64,000 bases of DNA from Erythrobacter sp. AP23 (GTDB lineage: Bacteria; Pseudomonadota; Alphaproteobacteria; Sphingomonadales; Sphingomonadaceae). Positions 49,934 through 60,779 of this stretch are shown here, in pieces. The notes beneath the pieces are model-generated. The model had not been told where the DNA came from. It saw only the letters and a list, made by a program, of their open reading frames with translations, and made no database searches. The stretch is taken from the NCBI RefSeq assembly GCF_001542855.1, contig NZ_LNBY01000001.1, forward strand, positions 806,001 to 870,000, given 5' to 3'. Position 1 is the first letter of the stretch. Every line of letters starts with the position of its first letter. The position numbers were made by a program, and so were the translations under genes.

Positions 49934-50800
49934 TCAGCCCTCCTTGTTCTCGTCCGAGCCGGTGTCGGCTGCGGGCGTATCGGTGGTGGTTTCGCTTTCG
50001 GCACCGGCTTCCTGTTCCTTCAGCAGCTTTTCCTGCTGTTCGGCGGAAATTTCCGTGCCGACTTCGTGCTCGGCAGCGCTCTCGACCAGGCCGGCATCGG
50101 CCTCTTCGGTCTTGAACTGGTCTTCGTTGCGACGCATCACGCCGGGAAACGGCAGCTCGCCGTGATCGATCTTGACCGCGTCCTTGACCAGCAGCCAGCC
50201 ATTCTTCGAACCCGGGACCGAACCCTTGACGAAGAGCAGGCCGCGATCGGCGTCGGTGCGCACGATTTCGAGGTTCTGCTGCGTGCGCTGGCGATCACCC
50301 ATGTGACCGGCCATCTTCTTGCCCTTGAACACGCGGCCCGGATCCTGACGGTTACCCGTCGAACCGTGCGAGCGGTGCGAGAGCGAGACACCGTGGGTGG
50401 CGCGCAGACCGCCGAAGCCCCAACGCTTCATGGCGCCGGCAAAGCCCTTACCCTGGGTGTGACCGGTGATGTCGACCTTCTGGCCGGCAATGAAGTGCTC
50501 TGCCGAAATGCGGGCACCGACCGGAAGCAGCGCTTCTTCGGTGTCGACGCGGAATTCGGCGACCTTCATCTTCAGCGGAACTTCGGCCTTGGCGAAAGCT
50601 TCGCGCTGCGGCTTGTTCACGTTCTTCTGCTTGGCTTCGCCCGAGCCGACCTGGACCGCGAAGTAACCATCGCGATCTTCGGTGCGGTGAGCGGTGACCT
50701 GGCAGTTTTCCAGCGCGAGAACGGTGACCGGCACGTGCCGACCGTCCTCCTGGAAGAGGCGGGTCATCCCGACTTTCTTTGCGATAACGCCAGTGCGCAT
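49934..50800 (-). CDS. rplC: 50S ribosomal protein L3 with acidic C-terminal extension
   Basis: 288 aa from ATG 50800: [20 protein letters not shown], then GTSQGKGF-type [40 protein letters not shown]. The L3 fold normally ends near residue 220; the last 60 or so residues are Glu/Ala/Thr-rich ([20 protein letters not shown]). The extension is unusual for a protein so close to the peptidyl transferase centre. Confidence 0.96.
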   Translation of the reverse strand: MRTGVIAKKVGMTRLFQEDGRHVPVTVLALENCQVTAHRTEDRDGYFAVQVGSGEAKQKNVNKPQREAFAKAEVPLKMKVAEFRVDTEEALLPVGARISAEHFIAGQKVDITGHTQGKGFAGAMKRWGFGGLRATHGVSLSHRSHGSTGNRQDPGRVFKGKKMAGHMGDRQRTQQNLEIVRTDADRGLLFVKGSVPGSKNGWLLVKDAVKIDHGELPFPGVMRRNEDQFKTEEADAGLVESAAEHEVGTEISAEQQEKLLKEQEAGAESETTTDTPAADTGSDENKEG

Positions 50801-50970
50801 CGTAAAACTCCTAAACAGAGGCACCCCGGCCCATCCGAGGTGCTTGCCAGCCCGTTTTGTGATGCGTCGCCCCGTCCGGGCTGAGTGCCACCGCGGCAAG
50901 AATGCCTTGGTAGCGAGACGGGGGACGCAGGCCCGGATCAGATCCGGCGGTATCCCTTTTGTCTTCGAGA

Positions 50971-51074
50971 GTTCCTGCGGAGGCAGAAACCTCAGGCCGC
51001 TGGGCGCGACCTCTGAACTCCCCGGTCGTTTAGAGTCCTACCAGGCGGACTGAAACCCCCGCCTTCGCGGGGAA
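50971..51074. repeat. Degenerate palindromic element between rpsJ and rplC
   Basis: Hairpin GTTCCTGC-ggag-GCAGAAAC (50971-50990, one mismatch) and CCCCGC-cttc-GCGGGG (51057-51072). The gap (66 bases) is longer than in other copies, so it may be a disrupted element. Confidence 0.65.
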
Positions 51075-51079
51075 TCGGA

Positions 51080-51391
51080 TCAAGCGAGCTTGATCTCTAC
51101 GTTCACGCCCGCGGCAAGGTCGAGCTTCATCAGCGCGTCGACAGTCTGGGCGTTGGGCTGCACGATGTCGAGCAACCGCTTGTAGGTGCGCACCTCGAAC
51201 TGCTCGCGCGACTTCTTGTCGATGTGCGGGCCGCGGTTCACGGTGAACTTCTCGATACGCGTCGGCATGGGAATGGGGCCACGAATAAGAGCACCCGTAC
51301 GACGCGCGGTGTCTGCGATTTCGCCAGTTGCCTGGTCGAGAACGCGATGGTCGAACGCCTTGAGGCGAATGCGGATATTCTGAGCTTCCAT
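51080..51391 (-). CDS. rpsJ: 30S ribosomal protein S10
   Basis: 103 aa: [60 protein letters not shown]. First gene of the S10 operon; S10 also acts in transcription antitermination as NusE. Separated from rplC by about 280 bases holding a repeat element. Confidence 0.98.
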   Translation of the reverse strand: MEAQNIRIRLKAFDHRVLDQATGEIADTARRTGALIRGPIPMPTRIEKFTVNRGPHIDKKSREQFEVRTYKRLLDIVQPNAQTVDALMKLDLAAGVNVEIKLA

Positions 51392-51436
51392 TACCTACAC
51401 CGATGCGAAAGAGCCAAAGGAGCGTTTCCGCCCCTC

Positions 51437-51485
51437 AAAAAACAAAGGCCGGCCCCACGTTGCGGTTTCCCGTCAGTGGGCGGCC
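51437..51485 (-). terminator. Terminator-like hairpin upstream of rpsJ
   Basis: On the minus strand GGCCGCCCAC pairs imperfectly with GTGGGGCCGGCC, followed by TTTGTTTTTT (51446-51437). It lies 45 bases before the rpsJ start, so it could also act as an attenuator in the rpsJ leader. Confidence 0.6.
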
Positions 51486-51636
51486 CTACTGAAACTGTGT
51501 GCCGGGGACGAATCCCCGTCTGTGGGCGCGCATATACGGGTGAGACGCGTATCTGGCAACCCCTCAATTCCGCCCGAATTTGCGAGACGGAACCGGACGC
51601 GACAAACCGTGCATCAGCGCAGCTTGCATGCCCTCA

Positions 51637-51680
51637 CTAAAAGGCGAAGGCCCACCCCTCTGCGGAAGAGGAGCGGGCCC
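51637..51680 (-). terminator. Rho-independent terminator of tuf
   Basis: 13-pair stem (51649-51661 with 51667-51679, two wobble pairs) with a five-base loop, followed on the minus strand by TTCGCCTTTTAG. It lies 30 bases past the tuf stop. Confidence 0.7.
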
Positions 51681-51708
51681 ACGATTTCAGTGCGCTTGCG
51701 CGCGAAGA

Positions 51709-52884
51709 TTACTTGGTGATCTTCGCAACGACGCCCGAGCCGACGGTGCGGCCGCCTTCGCGGATTGCGAAGCGTAGACCTTCGTCCATGGCGATCGGAG
51801 CGATCAGCTTGACGTTGATCGTCACGTTGTCGCCCGGCATCACCATTTCGGTGCCTTCGGGAAGGATCACTTCGCCGGTCACGTCGGTGGTGCGGAAGTA
51901 GAACTGCGGACGGTAGTTCGCGAAGAACGGCGTGTGACGGCCGCCTTCGTCCTTCGACAGGACGTAGACTTCGGCGCTGAACTCGGTGTGCGGCGTAACC
52001 GAACCCGGCTTCGCCAGAACCTGGCCACGCTCGACTTCGTCACGGCCGACGCCACGGATCAGGGCACCGATGTTGTCGCCGGCTTCACCGCGATCGAGCA
52101 GCTTGCGGAACATTTCGACGCCGGTCACGGTCGTCTTGGTGGTGTCCTTGATGCCGACGATTTCGACTTCGTCGCCAACGTTCACGACGCCGGTTTCGAC
52201 ACGGCCGGTGACAACCGTACCGCGGCCCGAGATCGAGAACACGTCTTCGATCGGCATCAGGAAGTCCTGATCGACCGGACGATCGGGCTGCGGGATGGTG
52301 GTGTCGACGGCTTCCATCAGTTCCTTGATGGAGTTTTCGCCGATTTCCGGATCGCGGCCTTCGAGAGCGGCCAGAGCCGAACCCTTGACGATCGGAATGT
52401 TGTCGCCGTCGAAGCCGTACTCGCTGAGGAGTTCACGGACTTCCAGTTCGACGAGCTCGAGGATTTCCTCGTCGTCGACCTGGTCGACCTTGTTCATGTA
52501 GACGACCAGCGCCGGAACGCCGACCTGACGCGAAAGCAGGATGTGCTCGCGGGTCTGCGGCATCGGGCCGTCGGCTGCGTTCACGACCAGGATCGCGCCG
52601 TCCATCTGGGCGGCACCGGTGATCATGTTCTTCACGTAGTCGGCGTGACCCGGGCAGTCGACGTGCGCATAGTGGCGGTTGTCGGTTTCGTACTCGACGT
52701 GTGCGGTCGAGATGGTGATGCCGCGCTCACGCTCTTCGGGAGCCTTGTCGATGTTTGCAAAGTCGACGGCCGAACCGAGAACCTTGGTGATCGCCGCGGT
52801 CAGCGTGGTCTTGCCGTGGTCGACGTGACCGATGGTGCCAACGTTGACGTGCGGCTTAGTGCGCTCGAACTTTTCCTTCGCCAT
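51709..52884 (-). CDS. tuf: Elongation factor Tu
   Basis: 391 aa. GTPase that brings aminoacyl-tRNA to the ribosome. G1 [11 protein letters not shown]3 [12 protein letters not shown]4 NKVD and G5 SALAAL are all intact; domains 2 and 3 follow, ending [15 protein letters not shown]. Last gene of the str group and terminated by the hairpin at 51637-51680. Confidence 0.98.
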   Translation of the reverse strand: MAKEKFERTKPHVNVGTIGHVDHGKTTLTAAITKVLGSAVDFANIDKAPEERERGITISTAHVEYETDNRHYAHVDCPGHADYVKNMITGAAQMDGAILVVNAADGPMPQTREHILLSRQVGVPALVVYMNKVDQVDDEEILELVELEVRELLSEYGFDGDNIPIVKGSALAALEGRDPEIGENSIKELMEAVDTTIPQPDRPVDQDFLMPIEDVFSISGRGTVVTGRVETGVVNVGDEVEIVGIKDTTKTTVTGVEMFRKLLDRGEAGDNIGALIRGVGRDEVERGQVLAKPGSVTPHTEFSAEVYVLSKDEGGRHTPFFANYRPQFYFRTTDVTGEVILPEGTEMVMPGDNVTINVKLIAPIAMDEGLRFAIREGGRTVGSGVVAKITK

Positions 52885-52979
52885 TTTTCCAATAACCTCT
52901 GTCTTAAAATTTGGGATTTCTGCGGGGGAGGAAACGGCGCCCGCGGAATCAGGCGCCGCCCCTAGACCTCAAAGCTGGC

Positions 52980-55073
<2,094 letters not shown>

Positions 55074-55183
55074 GTTGAATTCCTCGTGGGTTCGGGGTGA
55101 CGATTTCGCCGCCCCATGGGTCATTAATGTGACCGCCCGGCGACCGTTCCGCGATGAGGCGGAAACGATCGCCGAGGCAGGCC

Positions 55184-55654
55184 TTACCAGCGGTAGTGCG
55201 AGAAGGCGCGGTTCGCGTCCGCCATGCGGTGCGTGTCTTCGCGCTTCTTGACCGCATTGCCGCGGTTGTTCGACGCATCCATCAGCTCACCCGAGAGGCG
55301 CGCCGACATGGTCGTTTCGGGGCGACCGCGTGCGGCCGAGATCAGCCAGCGGATGGCCAGCGCCTGGGCACGCTCGGGGCGCACCTCGACCGGCACCTGG
55401 TAGGTCGCACCACCGACACGGCGGCTGCGCACTTCGACCTGCGGCTTGATGTTGTCCAGCGCGGCGTGGAACACCTCCACCGGATTGGCCTTGGCCTTGG
55501 CTTCGACCGTGTCGAGAGCGCCATAGACGATCTTCTCGGCAACGGCCTTCTTACCGTCGAGCATGAGGTTGTTCATGAACTTCGACAGGACCTGATCACC
55601 GAACTTGGGATCAGGCAGGATTTCCCGCTTCTCGGGACGACGACGACGTGACAT
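55184..55654 (-). CDS. rpsG: 30S ribosomal protein S7
   Basis: 156 aa: [28 protein letters not shown]-type core [40 protein letters not shown], and the C-terminal [17 protein letters not shown]. Organises the 30S head. Preceded by 269 bases with two long inverted repeats. Confidence 0.98.
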   Translation of the reverse strand: MSRRRRPEKREILPDPKFGDQVLSKFMNNLMLDGKKAVAEKIVYGALDTVEAKAKANPVEVFHAALDNIKPQVEVRSRRVGGATYQVPVEVRPERAQALAIRWLISAARGRPETTMSARLSGELMDASNNRGNAVKKREDTHRMADANRAFSHYRW

Positions 55655-55706
55655 TTTCGTTAACTCCTTCGGAGTGGTCGCTCACCTCCGTGAGCGCCCT
55701 GCGGCT

Positions 55707-55776
55707 CCAGCCCTCTCCCCCACCCGGCCACCCAGAGACTACCTTCGCATGGTGGCCGGGTGGGGGAGAGGGCTGG
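55707..55776. repeat. Perfect 26-bp inverted repeat, copy 1
   Basis: Arms 55707-55732 and 55751-55776 are exact reverse complements around an 18-base loop. The core is CCCCCACCCGGCCACC / GGTGGCCGGGTGGGGG. A different family from the 8-bp-arm palindromes. Confidence 0.92.
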
Positions 55777-55805
55777 CCCCGCGTTAGAACTCTTGGGCTT
55801 CGGTG

Positions 55806-55876
55806 CCGGTCCGCTTCCCCACCCGGCTACCCCAACGGGATAATGCCATGGGTGGCCGGGTGGGGGAGCGGGCCGG
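55806..55876. repeat. 27-bp inverted repeat, copy 2
   Basis: Arms 55806-55832 and 55850-55876 pair with three differences, all G-T wobbles in plus-strand RNA. It shares the CCCCACCCGG(C/T)(C/T)ACCC core with copy 1, 30 bases away. Confidence 0.88.
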
Positions 55877-55923
55877 TGCCGTAGCTGACGACGGATGTCG
55901 TCAGCGCACCCAACAAAAACCCC

Positions 55924-56295
55924 TTATTTGGGCCGCTTGGCGCCGTACTTCGAGCGGCTCTGCTTGCGGTCCTTGACACCCTGCGTGTCGAGAACGCCGC
56001 GCAGGACGTGATAGCGCACGCCGGGAAGGTCGCGCACACGGCCGCCGCGGATCAGCACGACGCTGTGTTCCTGCAGGTTGTGGCCTTCGCCCGGGATGTA
56101 GGAGATGACTTCGCGCTGGTTGGTCAGGCGGACCTTGGCAACCTTGCGCAGCGCCGAGTTCGGCTTCTTCGGGGTCGTCGTGTAGACGCGGGTGCAGACG
56201 CCGCGCTTCTGCGGGTTCTGCTCCATTGCAGGGACCTTGCTCTTGGCCTTCTGCGGAACGCGGCCCTTGCGGACCAGCTGGTTGATCGTCGGCAT
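55924..56295 (-). CDS. rpsL: 30S ribosomal protein S12
   Basis: 123 aa from ATG 56295: [40 protein letters not shown] containing the streptomycin-site Lys of KKPNSA, and [20 protein letters not shown]. First gene of the translation cluster. Confidence 0.98.
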   Translation of the reverse strand: MPTINQLVRKGRVPQKAKSKVPAMEQNPQKRGVCTRVYTTTPKKPNSALRKVAKVRLTNQREVISYIPGEGHNLQEHSVVLIRGGRVRDLPGVRYHVLRGVLDTQGVKDRKQSRSKYGAKRPK

Positions 56296-56394
56296 AGATT
56301 CTCTTCTCTTCACCGTGTGCCCGGCCCGGATGGGCCAAAGCGTTGAAGGTGACGACTAATGGGATGATCGGTGGTGTGTCTGGCTTAGCCCGTC

Positions 56395-56468
56395 ATCCCA
56401 GCGGAAGCTGGGATCGCCATCCACAAGCGTCGGCGCCTGCGGAACGAGATTCCAGCTTTCGCTGGAAT
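56395..56468. repeat. Bipartite palindromic element upstream of rpsL
   Basis: Two perfect hairpins: ATCCCAGC-ggaa-GCTGGGAT (56395-56414) and ATTCCAGC-tttc-GCTGGAAT (56449-56468), 34 bp apart; outer bases CGTC and GACG extend the symmetry. Confidence 0.88.
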
Positions 56469-56538
56469 GACGTCTAAGCTGAAACACTCCACCCATCGGG
56501 CCCACACGGCCACCGGGTTACTTTGACGGCTGCCCCAA

Positions 56539-56568
56539 GCTTCCCGGAAGGCTCCCCTTCCGGGAAGC
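56539..56568. repeat. Perfect 13-bp-arm hairpin
   Basis: GCTTCCCGGAAGG (56539-56551), loop ctcc, and its exact complement (56556-56568). It has no T-tract, so it is not an obvious terminator. Confidence 0.8.
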
Positions 56569-56571
56569 GCA

Positions 56572-56591
56572 GCCCCTGCGAAGGCAGGGGC
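56572..56591. repeat. Single palindromic half-element
   Basis: GCCCCTGC-gaag-GCAGGGGC, a perfect 8-bp-arm hairpin with 4-nt loop matching half of the bipartite elements. Confidence 0.8.
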
Positions 56592-56646
56592 CCATCCGAT
56601 AGCTGCAATAGAAAAGAGCCTCGACGCATGAAGCGACAGGCCCCCG

Positions 56647-56701
56647 GGACATGACCGGCAATGTTCAGCTCTATCTGGCCGATGGGGGAATCACGCGAGG
56701 C
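56647..56701 (+). repeat. 55-bp direct repeat, copy 1
   Basis: 48 of 55 bases match 57448-57502. Inside it an ATG (56651) opens a 26-codon frame beginning MTGNVQLYLADGGITRGG and ending at a TAG. The two copies flank the SRAP gene 801 bases apart. Confidence 0.8.
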
Positions 56702-56758
56702 GGGTCCAACACCGGATGGCCGCGCACATAGTGGGATGGGGGTGCGGGGTCAAGGGTG

Positions 56759-57385
56759 CTAGAGCAGCGAAACCTGCTCCGCCGCCCCGCCCGCCCATGG
56801 CTCGTCGGTGCGGTCGAGCGCTAGCTCTCCTTCCCACGGACGGCACAGCGCCCGCGCCGCTTCGGCATCCCCGCCGGTCCACACATTGTAGTCGCCGGGA
56901 GCGAGCACCACCGGCATGCGATCGTGGCACTTCGCCGCGACCCCGCCAGCCTCGGTCATCACCATCGAATAGCAGCGCCCCCATTCGTCGCTGTCGCGCC
57001 ATATCCCCGCGACTGCGAAGATCGGATCGTCGGGCAGCGCCAGCCAACTGCGCGTCTTGCCGCCCTTCGGCCCCTCCGCCTCGGCCCAGGCGGTCACCGG
57101 GATCAGGCAGCGGCGTTCCGTAAAGCTGTAGCGCCAGAAGAAGCCATCGAGTTTGTCGGCACGCGCATTATTGACCGGCTTGGGCTTGAGCGCCTGCCCC
57201 TTCGCGCCCTTGCGCTGGAGCGGGAAGCCCCAGTTCATCGACATAAGCGCGCCATCGGCGATCACCGCGCCGGGCGTGCCGGGAAAAATGTCGTCGGCGA
57301 AGTTGGCGCCACCAAGCTGTTCGATCGCATCGAACCAGCGCGCGACTTCGGCATTGGATTTGCTCATGCGGTAGAGATTGCACAT
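56759..57385 (-). CDS. SOS response-associated peptidase family protein (SRAP, YedK/HMCES-like)
   Basis: 208 aa. SRAP proteins form a covalent bond with abasic sites in single-stranded DNA and protect them. Cys2, exposed after Met removal (MCNLYRM), is the crosslinking residue; NAR at 73-75, Glu102 in VTAWAEAEG and the His of CHDRMPVVL complete the active site. No SOS box was seen upstream, despite the family name. It lies between two 55-bp direct repeats, next to the ATPase/TOPRIM-like module. Confidence 0.93.
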   Translation of the reverse strand: MCNLYRMSKSNAEVARWFDAIEQLGGANFADDIFPGTPGAVIADGALMSMNWGFPLQRKGAKGQALKPKPVNNARADKLDGFFWRYSFTERRCLIPVTAWAEAEGPKGGKTRSWLALPDDPIFAVAGIWRDSDEWGRCYSMVMTEAGGVAAKCHDRMPVVLAPGDYNVWTGGDAEAARALCRPWEGELALDRTDEPWAGGAAEQVSLL

Positions 57386-57447
57386 GGGTGCATGGTTACC
57401 GTGTGGGCGCTGGGGTGCCTAGGGGCGTCTGAGAATGGAAATGCCTA

Positions 57448-57502
57448 GGACATGGCCGACAATGTTCCGATCTATCTGGCCGATGGGGGATTAACGAGAG
57501 GC
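57448..57502 (+). repeat. 55-bp direct repeat, copy 2
   Basis: Partner of 56647-56701 (87% identical). ATG 57452 opens a 37-codon frame starting MADNVPIYLADGGLTRGW, similar to the peptide of copy 1; the peptides diverge right after the repeat. Confidence 0.8.
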
Positions 57503-57533
57503 TGGTTGGGTCAAGGGACAGGAAATGGCGAAA

Positions 57534-58190
57534 CTATGCAATCAACGCTGCTAGAAAATTCCTAAGCTCATGCAGGGTCTCGTGATTTTGGTCGAAATGC
57601 CCAGCCTTCAGACCTAAGCCTCCACCTTTGCACAGAGGGTGCTTTGTCGCTAGATATATCTGCATCAATCGCTTAGCGCGCCGATCGAGCCCGCCAGCTG
57701 CTTCACTAGCCGCATCAAATGGGCCCAAAAAACTGTTGTAGATCGGATCGGCGTCGACAATCTGCAGAAGAAGCTCTTCAACCGCACCCGGCTGGTCCAA
57801 GGCCGGTATCAGGAACGCGCCGGCAGACCGCCCCTCATCGTAGCCCACAATCTGACCATTTGGGATTGCCGGCAACCCAGCAGCGACAAAAGCGTCACCT
57901 AGACTTTCCCACGTCGCTGTTGGGTTAACATCAGCGTCTCTTATGACGCCAAATTTTTTAAGTTGGCGAACAATATATGGCCTAGACTTAGCTATACTAG
58001 CGATGGATTTCTCCATCTCCCCCGTGCCGCCACAAAAGACCAACTTCACGTCAGTCGGATCAGCCCCCAGATCATCCAACAAGAAATCAACTAGGTGCGC
58101 ATCATCTTTGCCTTCTACCAATAAGCCAACGCGGCTATCAAGAACGCCCCCCTTGGCCTCGCCAAAGAATTTTCCGCGACCGAAGTTCAC
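57534..58190 (-). CDS. TOPRIM-like (DUF3226-type) protein, partner of the OLD-like ATPase
   Basis: 218 aa. LLVEGKDDAHLVDFLL (Glu26) and VIRDADVNP (Asp85, Asp87) place acidic residues as in TOPRIM nuclease folds; the overall pattern resembles the DUF3226 family. A helical C-terminus follows (LCKGGGLGLKAGHFDQNHET). The start is GTG 58190, overlapping the ATPase stop by four bases, so the two are translated together. Probably the effector, a metal-dependent nuclease, of a two-gene defence module. Family name from memory; the pairing is seen directly. Confidence 0.75.
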   Translation of the reverse strand: MNFGRGKFFGEAKGGVLDSRVGLLVEGKDDAHLVDFLLDDLGADPTDVKLVFCGGTGEMEKSIASIAKSRPYIVRQLKKFGVIRDADVNPTATWESLGDAFVAAGLPAIPNGQIVGYDEGRSAGAFLIPALDQPGAVEELLLQIVDADPIYNSFLGPFDAASEAAGGLDRRAKRLMQIYLATKHPLCKGGGLGLKAGHFDQNHETLHELRNFLAALIA

Positions 58191-59269
58191 CTCATTTCCC
58201 AGTCATTTTGCGCTGCACTGATAATCTCATCCGCATCGTATGCGGTGGGAATGATTTCCTCATCCACACGATCCAACCTGAAGTAGGCAAAATCACTCTG
58301 GCACTTCTTGTCGGTCACCCCTTGGACTGCCGCATCAATACACTCTCGTGAATGGGTCGCTGCGAAAATCTGACAGTCATATTCGCGCGCCATCTCCGCG
58401 ATGAAGCCCCACACCGTCGATAACTGCGAGTAATGAATTGCGGCATCGAATTCATCTAAAATTACGACACCTTTTTCACAATTCATAATCGCAAGGCCGA
58501 TGCTCAACATAGTAAGCACCCCATCACCCGCGAATGAAGCGGGAACCATTGAACCCTTCCCAAGCTGAACGTGAAGAAGCGGCGCGTTTCCAACTTGAAA
58601 AAGCTCTACCCCTTGTATTTGCGGATTTATACGCTGAGCAATCTCGACTACTTTTTCCTTTTTTCCACTCCTTGCAATACTACTATATCTTTCAGCGAGG
58701 TCGTTTGCAAAATGCATTGTAAACCGACTCAACATGACAGCGGGGGGAAGCTTCTTCAGATCATTCTGAACCTCAAGAATTTTTATCCCCCCAATATCGG
58801 GAATAATATTTCTTGCCATCTTCACGATATTATCAGATTTTACCAAAACAGAAAACCCAATATCATGTGACTCGGACTTTGCGTCCATTTCAGATCTACG
58901 ATCTATTTCTAGCTTTCCTATTTCGACAACCTGATTTTCCGGAAGCTTTTGAGGCCCCCACTTGTATTCCACTTCAGCGCGGCCCTCACGCGTTTCAGCC
59001 ACTAGCCGAATCGTATCATTGTTCAGACTTCCAAAGAGCGTTTCACGCGCGAATTCTAAGCTTGGCGGAAGCTGGCGCCATTGGAGCGGCCTTAGGAGAG
59101 AAATAATATTCCCGCGATCCATAAGAAAAAAAATCGCCTCGAGCAAAGTAGTTTTGCCCGTTCCGTTTGTGCCCGCAATCAAATTAAGCCGACGAAATTT
59201 ATCGATGAAGAAACGGTTGAAAATCCGATAATTTTCGATTTGCACGTTCTTCAAATGCGGTGCAGCCAT
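58187..59269 (-). CDS. OLD/AAA-type ATPase of a putative defence module
   Basis: About 360 aa from ATG 59269. N-terminal LKNVQIENYRIFNRFFID and Walker A GTNGTGKT (33-40) are typical of OLD/RecF-like AAA ATPases. A long middle insertion precedes PASFAGDGVLTMLSIGLA (signature region), Walker B VVILDEFDAAIH and FAATHSRECIDAA (H-loop). It has no TOPRIM domain of its own; that role falls to the downstream gene. Both genes are AT-richer than their surroundings, suggesting recent transfer. In-frame codons upstream allow a longer start, but GGGGA precedes 59269. Confidence 0.82.
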   Translation of the reverse strand: MAAPHLKNVQIENYRIFNRFFIDKFRRLNLIAGTNGTGKTTLLEAIFFLMDRGNIISLLRPLQWRQLPPSLEFARETLFGSLNNDTIRLVAETREGRAEVEYKWGPQKLPENQVVEIGKLEIDRRSEMDAKSESHDIGFSVLVKSDNIVKMARNIIPDIGGIKILEVQNDLKKLPPAVMLSRFTMHFANDLAERYSSIARSGKKEKVVEIAQRINPQIQGVELFQVGNAPLLHVQLGKGSMVPASFAGDGVLTMLSIGLAIMNCEKGVVILDEFDAAIHYSQLSTVWGFIAEMAREYDCQIFAATHSRECIDAAVQGVTDKKCQSDFAYFRLDRVDEEIIPTAYDADEIISAAQNDWEMR

Positions 59270-59509
59270 CGCGATTTCCCCATATACCTCCCTGCAGTCT
59301 AGTTGTGAGCAAGCCACTTGGCTAGCAATAACCACCGCGAAAGCTGACGCCCGCAATTCCAACCAGAATGATCCTCATCTTAGCGGCATCGAATCGCGCA
59401 TTTCTTTGTCAATCACCGCGAGACATAGACTGCAGATGATCGCTCGATTTCGACTAAAGGCGCCAAACCATTTTCCTACTTCGCCTCAATATGCATCCTG
59501 TGGCCTGCC

Positions 59510-60286
59510 ATGCCCTCATACTCCCCTATCCCCTCCCGCAAGATCGCCCGTCAGGCCACCTCCGCCGTCGCCTACGTCGGCGACGAACCCGACGAGGACG
59601 ATCCCCTCCTCGCCTTCGCTCCCTTCCTCCACAAGGCCCCGCGCCGCAATTCGATCACGCCCGACCTGCAGCGCCGCTTTGTCGCCACGCTCGCCGCGAC
59701 CGGAATCGTCAAGGTCGCCGCCAGGCGGATCGGGAAGAGCCTCGAGGCGCTCTACAAGCTGCGTGCGCGGCCCGGGGCGGAGGGGTTTGCGGCTGCCTGG
59801 GACGCGGCGCTCGCGCGCGGGGCGGCGCGGCTGGAGGATATGGCGATGGAGCGCGCCATGCTGGGCACGCGCACGCCGATCGTCTCGGGCGGCGAAGTGC
59901 TCGGCTGGTGGGACAAGCCCGACAATGCGCTGCTGCGCTTCCTCCTCGCGCACCGCCTGCCCGCGCGCTACGGCTCGCAGGCGCAGGAGCTGGGGCCGGG
60001 GCATCCCGCCTATGACGAGCTGGCCGGGCAGGCGCGCGCCGAAATCGCCGAAATCCGGCGGCGGATGAGCGCGGAGGTGACCTCGCGCGCGATGGCGCTG
60101 CAGGTGTTCCGGCGCCGCCGGCTCTGGCGTCAGCGGCAGGCGGCGGGCGCGAATGCCGGCCCCATCGAGGACGCGTGGGATGCGAGCGGGCCCGACGGCT
60201 GTCCCGAGTTGCCCGACTGGTCCGGTCCCGCGATGGAGCGCGCACGCGAAATCCTCGCCGAGATGGAGGAGGACCCGCCCTTCTGA
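59510..60286 (+). CDS. Terminase-small-subunit-like helix-turn-helix protein
   Basis: 258 aa. The middle segment SITPDLQRRFVATLAATGIV-KVAARRIGKSLEALYKLR, then FAAAWDAALARG, resembles the DNA-binding part of phage terminase small subunits. The rest is Arg/Ala-rich with a basic FRRRRLWRQRQ and an acidic C-terminus. No large terminase, portal or capsid gene is nearby, so it is probably a domesticated chromosomal protein. Very GC-rich, unlike the preceding module. Confidence 0.65.
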   Translation: MPSYSPIPSRKIARQATSAVAYVGDEPDEDDPLLAFAPFLHKAPRRNSITPDLQRRFVATLAATGIVKVAARRIGKSLEALYKLRARPGAEGFAAAWDAALARGAARLEDMAMERAMLGTRTPIVSGGEVLGWWDKPDNALLRFLLAHRLPARYGSQAQELGPGHPAYDELAGQARAEIAEIRRRMSAEVTSRAMALQVFRRRRLWRQRQAAGANAGPIEDAWDASGPDGCPELPDWSGPAMERAREILAEMEEDPPF

Positions 60287-60348
60287 GCGCAAGGCCCCGT
60301 GGAACCGGCGCGGCGCCCATGCGCTGGACCGGGCAAGGAGACACGCGC

Positions 60349-60684
60349 TTGCCATCCGCCGAGACCGACCCGCCCGGTGACGACACCGACGCCGACGACG
60401 CCGCCGCCACGCCTGCGCTCTACCTGCTGTGGCACGATCCGGCCGCTGCGCCGGAAGGGCCGCTCGACCTGCACGGCGACGCGCACCCGCTGGCGGACGG
60501 GCTGTGGCTGGTGCGCTCGGGGCTGACGCGCTCGAAGCTCTACCACCGGATCAAGTGGCAATTGCCCGAAGGCACCGCGCTCGCCTGCGCGCCGTTGGCA
60601 GATGCGCCGGGGGGCTGGCCCAAGTTCAAGGGAATGGCGCCGGGGGCGCTCGCCTGGCTGCGGACCGGGCCCGATGGGGGCTGA
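60349..60684 (+). CDS. Small hypothetical protein following the terminase-like gene
   Basis: 111 aa from TTG 60349, which has AAGGAG eight bases upstream; ATG 60319 is the longer option. An acidic start (DDTDADDAAA) is followed by PALYLLWHDPAAAPEGPLDL and WLVRSGLTRSKLYHRIKWQL. Probably cotranscribed with the gene 60 bases upstream. Family not recognised. Confidence 0.6.
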   Translation: MPSAETDPPGDDTDADDAAATPALYLLWHDPAAAPEGPLDLHGDAHPLADGLWLVRSGLTRSKLYHRIKWQLPEGTALACAPLADAPGGWPKFKGMAPGALAWLRTGPDGG

Positions 60685-60779
60685 GCAGCGCCGCGATGCA
60701 CGCTCGCATGCCGGCGGGCGAGGCTGTATGGCGGGTGGCACGCAGGCGCGTCGCGCTGCGTTGAAGGAGGCCGGGCTCG

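Larger units (their letters stand above)
51392..51708. other. Spacer tuf / rpsJ
   Basis: 317 bases without a gene. It contains two minus-strand terminator-like hairpins (51637-51680 and 51437-51485); the rest, nearest rpsJ, should hold the S10 operon promoter, which I could not pin down. Confidence 0.6.
56314..56758. other. Repeat-rich spacer upstream of rpsL
   Basis: 445 bases without a convincing gene. It holds a bipartite palindrome (56395-56468), a perfect 13-bp-arm hairpin (56539-56568), a single palindromic half-element (56572-56591) and the first of two 55-bp direct repeats (56647-56701). The rpsL promoter must lie here but is not evident. Confidence 0.65.

Noticed and set aside
52920-52960. 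GGCGCC pair between tuf and fusA as a terminator
   Set aside because: Only 6 bp and no T-tract; tuf and fusA are probably cotranscribed across this 95-base gap.
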